From Bacillota bacterium (GTDB lineage Bacteria > Bacillota > Clostridia > Lachnospirales > Lachnospiraceae), in assembly GCA_023389295.1 (NCBI GenBank), contig JAEWEO010000046.1:1-8121 (forward strand): a stretch of DNA of 8,121 nucleotides. The letters run 5' to 3'. The notes beneath the pieces are model-generated. The model did not search any database and was not told where the DNA came from. It saw only the letters and a list, made by a program, of their open reading frames with translations. Every line of letters begins with the position of its first letter. Position 1 is the stretch's first letter. Made by a program: the position numbers and the translations under genes. Shown in pieces: positions 1 through 5,932 of this stretch.

Positions 1-53
1 GTTGTAAAAAGTCATTTTGAATATCTACACAAGTAGACGCAAGCTTGTAATCA

Positions 54-82
54 ATACTATAATAATAGAATATGTTTGTCAA
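54..82 (-). promoter_or_regulatory. Putative sigma-A-type promoter firing left out of the window
   Basis: On the minus strand a perfect TTGACA (82-77) is followed after exactly 17 nt by TAGTAT (59-54, 4 of 6 against TATAAT). The spacer is AT-rich. It lies about 110 nt past the ATPase stop and would drive a gene to the left of the window. The first 53 transcribed or near-transcribed bases contain a small hairpin TCTAC-TTGT-GTAGA (37-24) and the 8-nt palindrome CAAGCTTG (40-47). Confidence 0.55.
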
Positions 83-144
83 CTACTTTTCTCATTATTA
101 CGTAACAATTCTTAGTTAATTTTTCCATCTATGAATACTAGGCA

Positions 145-170
145 TAAAGAAAAACAATCCTTCCTGTTTC
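145..170 (-). terminator. Possible weak intrinsic terminator after the ATPase gene
   Basis: On the minus strand AAACAG (169-164) can pair with TTGTTT (157-152, one G-U) around a 6-nt loop. A T-rich run at 154-146 follows and overlaps the stem. It lies 23 nt beyond the ATPase stop, where the operon could end. The stem has a single G-C pair, so it would be weak. Confidence 0.25.
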
Positions 171-192
171 TAATGGAATTACTAAGTGGATA

Positions 193-1485
193 TTACAAGC
201 AAAAAATTGCATAGTAGGGAACATATTTAATTTGATTTGAAAAATCAAAATTCTTGGAGGATATTTTAAGTGCATAGGGGAATTCACATTTTTGCTTGAT
301 GATACTAATGGTTTTTGATCTTGTATGATCGCCAAAAAATATCTCTATCGGATATAAATTATCTTCTTTTAAAAAGATAAAGTCCAGTTTTGCCATTGAT
401 TCCGATTCCCAGAAGCCAAAAGGTAAATTTTTTGCTCGTAGAGATTGAGCTACATAGTTTTCGATGAGTGCTTTTTGACAAAGCTTATTTAGTGTACTAC
501 CCTGCTCTTTAACTAAATTAGTATGTAATAATCCGGTATCCGGCATATATAATTTAAAATTTGTATTATCTATTGCATTCTGCACGTTATCATAAGAAAA
601 AGCGTCCACAGGATGGTCTAATTCTTCGTTACTAATACGGTTACATTTGATTAGATAATTCAGGTCAGATAGCTTATGAATCGCCTCCTTGTACATGGAA
701 TGCGTCGTACCCTTTCGGATCAATTTATACTGAAATTTCTTGTTCTCTTTCATTAGTTGAAATACCAAGCTATCAAAGACCTGGTTCATTTTTAGAGCAT
801 CACTATCCGTATAATCCTTTTGAATATAGTCATGGTAGGAACCGATCAAAAAAGCATGCTGATCTGCAACATTCACCGTAGAAGAAAGATTTAGGTATTC
901 ATTAATGATACCAGGCATTCCTCCAATTTGTAGATATAACTGATGGAGTGCTAAAAGCTCCTGATGTACGATATCGGGGATTTTACAATTATTATGAAAA
1001 TGGGTAAGGATGGATTCGATATACCATTCATTACTCGTAGCGCGAAGAAATTCATCAAAATCCAGGGGATATACGGTTAATCCCTTGGTGATATTACTGA
1101 ATTTATCGTCGATCTGACTACTGGATATAGCTAGAACATATGGAAACATTGGCTTTTGTGATTGAAGCTCAAGAAAGTATAATGCTTCTTTGCTGCGGCC
1201 AATCTCGTCTAGGATTAATACGATAGATCCCATCGGTACCTCAGGGTTTATATGAAAATGTTCCAGTAGTTGAGCCATAATGAGGTCCGGATTCTGAGCT
1301 TCCAATAGCTTTGAAGCAACTGGTTCTCGTTCGAAATTAATGTAACAAATGTGTTCAAAAAAGGCCTTAGCAAAATCATATGCTAAATATGTTTTGCCTA
1401 CGCCTTTCATTCCGGTAAGAAGAATCGGTTTACCGTTATTCATTGATTTCCATTTGATTAATTCATCAATTAATTTTCGTTTCAA
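193..1485 (-). CDS. AAA_14/DUF4143-type ATPase, function unknown
   Basis: A predicted cytosolic P-loop ATPase of the AAA_14 plus DUF4143 architecture, a large family without an established function, often multicopy in gut anaerobes. Walker A is GMKGVGKT (residues 25-32) and Walker B is IVLILDE (88-94). Family motifs follow: YPLDFDEFLRA (139-149), YLQIGGMPGIINEYL (184-198), FQLMKENKKFQYKLIRKGT (242-260) and FKLYMPDTGLLHTNL (310-324). The C-terminal PD-(D/E)XK-like part has ENYVAQSL (342-349), KLDFIF (366-371) and YPIEIFF (378-384). The family norm is EVK; here it reads EIF, so the lysine appears lost at F383. Length (430) is normal for the family. The start is TTG at 1485, chosen because AAGGGG (1499-1494) lies 8 nt upstream and the N-terminus aligns with family style (LIDELIKWK before the P-loop). 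It begins 5 nt after the rluD stop, so it is almost certainly cotranscribed. Confidence 0.85.
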   Translation of the reverse strand: MKRKLIDELIKWKSMNNGKPILLTGMKGVGKTYLAYDFAKAFFEHICYINFEREPVASKLLEAQNPDLIMAQLLEHFHINPEVPMGSIVLILDEIGRSKEALYFLELQSQKPMFPYVLAISSSQIDDKFSNITKGLTVYPLDFDEFLRATSNEWYIESILTHFHNNCKIPDIVHQELLALHQLYLQIGGMPGIINEYLNLSSTVNVADQHAFLIGSYHDYIQKDYTDSDALKMNQVFDSLVFQLMKENKKFQYKLIRKGTTHSMYKEAIHKLSDLNYLIKCNRISNEELDHPVDAFSYDNVQNAIDNTNFKLYMPDTGLLHTNLVKEQGSTLNKLCQKALIENYVAQSLRAKNLPFGFWESESMAKLDFIFLKEDNLYPIEIFFGDHTRSKTISIIKQKCEFPYALKISSKNFDFSNQIKYVPYYAIFCL

Positions 1486-1490
1486 TGAAA

Positions 1491-2453
1491 TTACCCCTTC
1501 TGTCTTAACTTCTCTAATAAATCCGTAAAATAATCTGGAAGTGGTGCTTGAAATTCTACATATTCCTTTGTTGAAGGATGAAGGAAACCTAAAACTCCGG
1601 CATGTAATGCTTGTCCCTCTAAATGAAAGGGATCTTTTTGCGGACCATAGACCACATCTCCTACTAAGGGATGATGTATACTTGCCATATGAACTCTAAT
1701 CTGATGCGTACGACCTGTTTCTAAGGAGCATTCGACAAGTGCATATTTATGGTTCAAATTCTCAATAACTTTATAATTAGTAGCTGCTGATTTCCCATTC
1801 TTATAGTTAACAGCCATCTTTTTGCGTTCCTTGGGATCTCTTCCGATTGGTGCTTCTATCCTTCCACCTTCTGTTTTGAAGGTATTGTATACGATGGCTT
1901 GATAACGGCGTGTAATAGAATGCACCTTCAGCTGATCCGCAATGAATTGATGTGACTTATCATTCTTACATACTACCAGAACCCCCGTAGTATCTCGGTC
2001 AATACGATGTACAATTCCCGGTCTCATGACACCGTTGATTCCCGACAATTCTCCCTTGCAATGATATAGCAAAGCATTGACAAGAGTACCGGAGGAATGT
2101 CCTGGTGCAGGATGAACCACAAGACCCTTTTGTTTATTGATTACAATAATATCCTTATCTTCATAAATAATATCAATCGGAAGGTCTTCTGGAACGATTT
2201 CAGCCTCTTTAAGCTCAGGTACAAAAATAGTTACCTTAGCACCACTTTTCACCTTTAAATTGGCTTTTACGGGCTTGTCTTCCATTAAAACCTTGCCTTC
2301 TTCTATGAGCTTTTGAATATAATTGCGGGACAACTCGGATTGAATTGTAGAAAGGTATTTGTCTATTCTGATACCGTTGTTTTCCTCATCAACAATGAAT
2401 TCTAAGATTTGTTCCTGGTTTTCCTCCAGTTCAAGTAATTCCTCTTCGTCCAT
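1491..2453 (-). CDS. rluD: RluD/YlyB-type 23S rRNA pseudouridine synthase
   Basis: This is a RluA-family pseudouridine synthase converting uridine to pseudouridine, most likely in 23S rRNA. An S4 RNA-binding domain (about residues 27-80, RIDKYLSTIQSELSRNYIQK) precedes the catalytic domain. The signature GIVHRIDRDTTGVLVVCKN places the catalytic Asp at D152 (HRID). Other family motifs are DIIVINKQKGLVVHP and LETGRTHQIRVHMA followed by HHPLVGDVVYG. At 320 residues it is slightly long because of a strongly acidic N-terminal extension (MDEEELLELEENQEQ). The ATG at 2453 has AAAGGA 8 nt upstream. The S4 domain and position after lspA match Bacillus YlyB, the RluD counterpart. Exact target positions (U1911/1915/1917 for E. 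coli RluD) cannot be read from sequence. The last two codons and stop supply the Shine-Dalgarno of the following ATPase gene. Confidence 0.94.
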   Translation of the reverse strand: MDEEELLELEENQEQILEFIVDEENNGIRIDKYLSTIQSELSRNYIQKLIEEGKVLMEDKPVKANLKVKSGAKVTIFVPELKEAEIVPEDLPIDIIYEDKDIIVINKQKGLVVHPAPGHSSGTLVNALLYHCKGELSGINGVMRPGIVHRIDRDTTGVLVVCKNDKSHQFIADQLKVHSITRRYQAIVYNTFKTEGGRIEAPIGRDPKERKKMAVNYKNGKSAATNYKVIENLNHKYALVECSLETGRTHQIRVHMASIHHPLVGDVVYGPQKDPFHLEGQALHAGVLGFLHPSTKEYVEFQAPLPDYFTDLLEKLRQKG

Positions 2454-2479
2454 GTATAATATCCTTTCTCATAGCAAGT

Positions 2480-2509
2480 GATAGCAGGAAAAGAAATCCT
2501 AAGGCTATC
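2480..2509 (-). repeat. Bulged inverted repeat between lspA and rluD
   Basis: GATAGC (2480-2485) pairs with GCTATC (2504-2509), and AGGA (2486-2489) with TCCT (2497-2500). This leaves a 7-nt loop and a 3-nt bulge at 2501-2503. On the minus strand no T-run follows, so termination is unlikely. The stem occupies most of the 61-nt spacer and ends 12 nt before the rluD Shine-Dalgarno AAAGGA (2467-2462). It may be a processing or stability element. Confidence 0.45.
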
Positions 2510-2514
2510 TTATT

Positions 2515-3117
2515 CTAGTCATCGTCCTGTTCATCGGATAAATCCGTATCCTCGTCCTCTTCTTCTGTAATAGTATCCTCTTCCTTTGAAGAGTTTTCTT
2601 GCTTCGTAGCTTCCACATTCCTTTTCTTAAATAATTGCTCAATAAACGCAAAGTCATCATCTTTATAGTAGAAGAACGCCAATATTAGTAAAAGAGCAGA
2701 AGAAACCGTTAAGTAAGTATCGGCTATATTAAATAAGGGGAAGTTGATTAACTCAAAATAAATAAAATCAATAACATAACCTAAAGCCATTCGATCAATC
2801 AAATTACCAACAGCTCCGGCCATAATAAAAACAACGATATATTTTAGGGCATTATATTTTTTATCCTTCGGTATCTTAAAATAAAAATATACAATCAGAA
2901 GTAATACAAGAAACGTAAATATCTTTAAGAAATCTACTTTACCACTCATCAGTCCCCATACTGCACCGTTATTGGTATGGTATTGGAGACGAAATACATC
3001 GGGAATAATAATAATCGGACCACTTTCCAATAGATCTGTTTTTACCCAGTATTTTGTAAGCTGATCAATTGCAATTAATAAAATAAATAATAACAAATGC
3101 TTTAAACGTTCCTTCAT
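2515..3117 (-). CDS. lspA: Lipoprotein signal peptidase (signal peptidase II)
   Basis: LspA is the membrane aspartyl protease that removes signal peptides from diacylglyceryl-modified prolipoproteins. Four hydrophobic segments are visible, at about residues 7-18, 65-80, 90-103 and 133-150. Family motifs appear in order: AIDQLTKYWV (D18), NNGAVWGL (N50), GAVGNLIDR with catalytic D108, and FNIADTYLTV with catalytic D133. The enzyme core ends near residue 155. Total length is 200 against the usual 150-170, because of a cytosolic tail whose last 22 residues are mostly Asp/Glu (from about 179, ending DEQDDD). The ATG at 3117 is preceded by GGAGG (3126-3122) only 4 nt away. The gene lies between aroB and rluD; lspA followed by an RluD-type gene is common in Firmicutes. 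Confidence 0.96.
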   Translation of the reverse strand: MKERLKHLLLFILLIAIDQLTKYWVKTDLLESGPIIIIPDVFRLQYHTNNGAVWGLMSGKVDFLKIFTFLVLLLIVYFYFKIPKDKKYNALKYIVVFIMAGAVGNLIDRMALGYVIDFIYFELINFPLFNIADTYLTVSSALLLILAFFYYKDDDFAFIEQLFKKRNVEATKQENSSKEEDTITEEEDEDTDLSDEQDDD

Positions 3118-3132
3118 ATAACCTCCATTGTT

Positions 3133-3149
3133 GTGTTTGTTTCAAACAC
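3133..3149. repeat. Perfect inverted repeat in aroB-lspA spacer
   Basis: GTGTTTG and CAAACAC form perfect 7-nt arms around a 3-nt centre, ending 7 nt before the lspA Shine-Dalgarno. There is no T-run on either side, so it is not an intrinsic terminator. It could be an operator or an mRNA hairpin. A second, AT-only-core 17-nt near-palindrome with one mismatch lies at 3159-3175 in the same 70-nt spacer. Confidence 0.6.
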
Positions 3150-3187
3150 TCTCCTAAGTAGATTTTTAAAAACTAATTTCTTATTAT

Positions 3188-4279
3188 CTATAATTTTAGA
3201 ACGGATTGTATTGCACGTTTCATTTCATCAGGTGAAACCGTTGTATCGATCACAGAAGTGCCGATTTGAGATAAAAGTATGAATTTTATCTTTGCTGCAT
3301 CCATCTTCTTATCCAATTTCGTTACTTCATATACTTCTTCTACAGATAATCCGGCTACATGAATCGGCTGGTGAAACAACTGTATCGTACGTAGAATATC
3401 ATTATAATCGGTATCTGAAATATTCCCACGTTCCTTAGAAATAAAGGCTGCTCCAGCCATTCCAAGGCTTACACATTCACCATGTAGTAAGGAGAAATTC
3501 ATTAATTTCTCTATGGAATGACCTATGGTGTGTCCGAAATTTAGTGTTGCACGCTCACCTTGCTCCTTTGGATCTGCTTCAACCACTTCCTTTTTTATCT
3601 GACAGCTTCGATAAATCATTTCTTTTAGAGTCTCCAAATCCTTAAGAGCTATTTGCTCATATTGATTCTTCAACCAGTTATAATAGGTAATATCCTTAAT
3701 TAGACCGTGCTTTATGATTTCACCCATACCGGAGAAATATTCTGCATCAGGAAGAGTAGTTAAAACGGATAAATTCATATATACGAGCTGTGGTTGGTAA
3801 AAGGCTCCTACCATATTCTTATAAGCCTTAAAATCAACTCCCGTCTTACCACCGATGCTTGAATCTACCATAGATAATAAGGAGGTGGGAACTTGGATAA
3901 AGCGTATGCCTCTCAAATAAGTTGCGCCTACAAAACCGGTAAGATCACCAACTACTCCACCACCTAGAGCAATCAGGACATCATTGCGGTCAAAGCCCTG
4001 AAGAATTAATTCTTCATAGCAATGATTAACGGTATCTAAGTTTTTGTTTGCCTCTCCTGCCGGTATGGTATAGCAACAAATGGTATTTGATACTGACTTA
4101 AGAGCGTCCATTACCTGTGATGCATAATGCGCTCCTACATTACTGTCGGTAATAATCATTAGCTTACGGTTTTCCATGGAAAGTCCATGAAGTTCTTTTG
4201 CAAGACCTTCAAAATTTGATTTCATTACAATGTCATAAGCAGGTTTGTTCTCATAATTTACGGTTAGTCTATTATTCAT
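3188..4279 (-). CDS. aroB: 3-dehydroquinate synthase
   Basis: AroB makes 3-dehydroquinate from DAHP, the second step of the shikimate pathway to aromatic amino acids. It is cytosolic and uses NAD and a divalent metal, normally zinc. The NAD-binding glycine-rich stretch is IALGGGVVGDLTGFVGATYL (about 103-122), followed by RGIRFIQVPTSLLSMVDSSI and GGKTGVD. The metal ligands expected from the Aspergillus enzyme are present: E187 in GMGEIIKHG, H250 in NFGHTIGH and H266 in LLHGECVSLGM; H254 matches the conserved catalytic histidine. At 363 residues it is normal length and apparently intact. The ATG at 4279 is the only plausible start: a TGA lies 21 nt upstream in frame and the next Met is residue 19. 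No Shine-Dalgarno lies close to it; see the leader entry. Its place between ylmH and lspA is not the Bacillus arrangement, and a separate promoter suggests partly independent expression. Confidence 0.97.
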   Translation of the reverse strand: MNNRLTVNYENKPAYDIVMKSNFEGLAKELHGLSMENRKLMIITDSNVGAHYASQVMDALKSVSNTICCYTIPAGEANKNLDTVNHCYEELILQGFDRNDVLIALGGGVVGDLTGFVGATYLRGIRFIQVPTSLLSMVDSSIGGKTGVDFKAYKNMVGAFYQPQLVYMNLSVLTTLPDAEYFSGMGEIIKHGLIKDITYYNWLKNQYEQIALKDLETLKEMIYRSCQIKKEVVEADPKEQGERATLNFGHTIGHSIEKLMNFSLLHGECVSLGMAGAAFISKERGNISDTDYNDILRTIQLFHQPIHVAGLSVEEVYEVTKLDKKMDAAKIKFILLSQIGTSVIDTTVSPDEMKRAIQSVLKL

Positions 4280-4286
4280 AAAAAGT

Positions 4287-4332
4287 GCATAACCGCATCA
4301 GTAACTTAGACGAGGTTATGCTATCCTCCTTT
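4287..4332 (-). promoter_or_regulatory. aroB leader: remote Shine-Dalgarno plus spacer hairpin
   Basis: On the minus strand AAAGGAGG (4332-4325) is a near-perfect Shine-Dalgarno, but the aroB ATG is 45 nt farther on. The in-frame TGA at 4300-4298 excludes an upstream start. Between them GCATAACC (4321-4314) pairs perfectly with GGTTATGC (4294-4287). Beyond one U/C mismatch the stem continues with CGTC (4312-4309) against GATG (4299-4296), including one G-U pair, leaving a 9-nt loop. With the stem closed, only ATA and ACTTTTT separate the Shine-Dalgarno from the ATG, about 10 nt. The T-run after the stem also makes it a possible attenuator. Pairing is seen directly; function is inferred. Confidence 0.7.
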
Positions 4333-4357
4333 ATCTATTCCTCTTCATGTAAAAAGA

Positions 4358-4385
4358 ATTATTCCAATATTCATTTGATAGTCAA
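4358..4385 (-). promoter_or_regulatory. Putative sigma-A-type promoter for aroB
   Basis: Read on the minus strand, TTGACT (4385-4380, 5 of 6 against TTGACA) and AATAAT (4363-4358, 5 of 6 against TATAAT) are separated by 16 nt. They lie in the ylmH-aroB spacer, and a start near 4350 would give a leader of about 70 nt. The -35 sits within a 13-nt inverted repeat, TTTGA-CTA-TCAAA (4386-4374), which could be an operator but is short enough to be chance. This is a consensus match by eye only. Confidence 0.45.
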
Positions 4386-4441
4386 ACTTTACGGTATCAT
4401 ATCTTTAAAATCATTTCTAATTTTTAACCTTAGCTAACTAC

Positions 4442-5215
4442 TTAGATATAAAGCAAGACCTTTACAGAATATCTACCCTTCTTGGTCTGATATGAGGTTC
4501 CCAAAAACTTGAATTTGCCTAGTCCACGGACCGATACAATATCATTTTCTTTCAACATATGACTGTTTGATAAGATCAATTTACCTTGTACATATACTTT
4601 CCCGCCTTCAATGAGTCCGGTTAGACTGCTTCTTGAGGAATGAAATGCAACGGATAGAATACTATCGAGTCGAAGGGAGGATACCGTTCCTACGACCTCT
4701 TTGTACTCTGGTGTATAGTCAAACTCTTGTAATTCAATGATAGAAGCTCGCACCATTGTGTGCTTAACTTTTATCAATTGCTCTACGATGAACTGTGCAA
4801 TACTCTGATGTGCAAATAAATATCCTTCATTATCATTAATTAAAATGTCACCAATCTTACTTCGGTCCAAGCCGAGATTAAGTACTGCACCAAGAAAATC
4901 ACGATGATTTAAACTATCGCTAAATTTCTGATTAAGGGGCATGATCTTTATGCAGGAAATGGGATAATTAATCTCAGTTTCCTCTGTTATTAAATCATTC
5001 CCGCAAAAACAAAGCATTTTCCTCTCGGCATCGCGAAATCCCCCGTAAGTAAAATACTTTATCTTCGGTAATTCTTGTTTGAGGCTAAAAAATATGTTTT
5101 GTTCATTCAAGTTTAGGAAATCCGTAAAGATAGGAATTCCTCTTGAGTAGGCTGTATTGGCCTGGTCTTGTAAACGTTTACGTAAGATTAGTTCGTCTTT
5201 GCTTAAATTCATCAT
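4442..5215 (-). CDS. ylmH: YlmH family S4-domain RNA-binding protein
   Basis: The C-terminal third carries an S4 RNA-binding domain (about residues 178-242) with LRLDSILSVAFHSSRSSLTG, IEGGKVYVQGKL and KENDIVSVRGLGKF. The N-terminal part matches the YlmH family, including the central HRDFLGAVLNLGLDRSKIGD (about 104-123) and LFAHQSIAQFI. At 257 residues it is the normal length. YlmH of Bacillus binds the large ribosomal subunit and has been linked to rescue of stalled nascent chains; it lies in the division cluster without being a structural divisome protein. Two tandem ATGs at 5215 and 5212 begin 2 nt after the sepF stop. I see no convincing Shine-Dalgarno in the end of sepF, so translation probably depends on ribosomes terminating at sepF. 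The stop is followed by a 162-nt spacer where divIVA would be expected in Bacillus. Confidence 0.93.
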   Translation of the reverse strand: MMNLSKDELILRKRLQDQANTAYSRGIPIFTDFLNLNEQNIFFSLKQELPKIKYFTYGGFRDAERKMLCFCGNDLITEETEINYPISCIKIMPLNQKFSDSLNHRDFLGAVLNLGLDRSKIGDILINDNEGYLFAHQSIAQFIVEQLIKVKHTMVRASIIELQEFDYTPEYKEVVGTVSSLRLDSILSVAFHSSRSSLTGLIEGGKVYVQGKLILSNSHMLKENDIVSVRGLGKFKFLGTSYQTKKGRYSVKVLLYI

Positions 5216-5217
5216 AA

Positions 5218-5805
5218 TTAAAATCTAGTCTGTAAGGTAGGTGGCTCAAATCCGCTATTTTGTATTAAGTCCAGGTAATCACCGGAAATATCTACCGTAT
5301 CCGGTGAAACAATGAAGATACAATTGGATATACGGTGTAATTTTCCGTTAATAGCATAGACAGAACCGGAGATAAAATCCATGGTTCTCTGCGCTAATTT
5401 GTCATCAAAGCCTTCCAAATTAATAACGATAGCCCTACCAGTTAATAGCATGTCACAAATCTCTTGAGAATCTTCAAAGTTTGCAGGTTTCATAATACAT
5501 ACCTCAAGGCCTTTTGAAGTCGTTCTAATTGGTACAACTTTATTTGCTGTACTTTTTTCCATCTTAGACACCCTTTCTTTCTTGAAGTCACTAGCAACAG
5601 AAATCGTTTGTGGTGTTACTGATTGTTTTACGGATGGTTCTTCATACTTCTCGTATCTTTCACTCTTAGCTTCTCTTTTTTCTTGACGTCTGGCTCTCTT
5701 CTCTTCTTTTTCAGCCTCTTCATTTAAGTATTCTTCATATTCATAATCATCTTCATCTTCCGTTAATTTCATTGAGTTTAAAAAATTTTTAAAAATATTA
5801 GACAT
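5218..5805 (-). CDS. sepF: Cell division protein SepF
   Basis: SepF is a membrane-tethered partner of FtsZ that polymerises into arcs or rings and aligns FtsZ filaments at the division septum. The visible order is a short amphipathic N-terminal membrane-targeting helix (MSNIFKNFLNSMKL), a long highly charged linker (about residues 15-95, first acidic with DEDDYEYEEY, then mixed KR/E), and the SepF core (about 100-180). The core contains VCIMKPANFEDSQEICDML, AIVINLEGFDDKLAQRTMDF and the conserved turn SGSVYAINGKLHRI, ending FIVSPDTVDISGD. The total of 195 residues is somewhat longer than Bacillus SepF, and the linker accounts for it. The ATG at 5805 is preceded by AGGAG (5819-5815) at 9 nt. 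The stop is 2 nt from the ylmH start, so the two genes are almost certainly cotranscribed. Identification is secure from both sequence and context. Confidence 0.96.
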   Translation of the reverse strand: MSNIFKNFLNSMKLTEDEDDYEYEEYLNEEAEKEEKRARRQEKREAKSERYEKYEEPSVKQSVTPQTISVASDFKKERVSKMEKSTANKVVPIRTTSKGLEVCIMKPANFEDSQEICDMLLTGRAIVINLEGFDDKLAQRTMDFISGSVYAINGKLHRISNCIFIVSPDTVDISGDYLDLIQNSGFEPPTLQTRF

Positions 5806-5932
5806 TTATTTATTCTCCTATCTATATTTTCTTAATTCATGACTATCGCAAACTGCGAAAGGTGAAATTTCTTGTATCATCATGACCTGCAAAATGGGAT
5901 ACTGTGTCTTTATTTATAAACTATCATAGAGG

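Noticed and set aside
138..335. 65-codon minus-strand frame over the ATPase end
   Set aside because: It overlaps the conserved C-terminus of the ATPase in another frame and has no Shine-Dalgarno or recognisable motif.
2480..2509. lspA-rluD hairpin as a terminator
   Set aside because: The stem is bulged and no T-run follows it on the minus strand; rluD is expected to be cotranscribed with lspA.
5846..5858. TCGCA/TGCGA hairpin as a terminator between yggS and sepF
   Set aside because: The stem is only 5 bp and no T-run follows on either strand.
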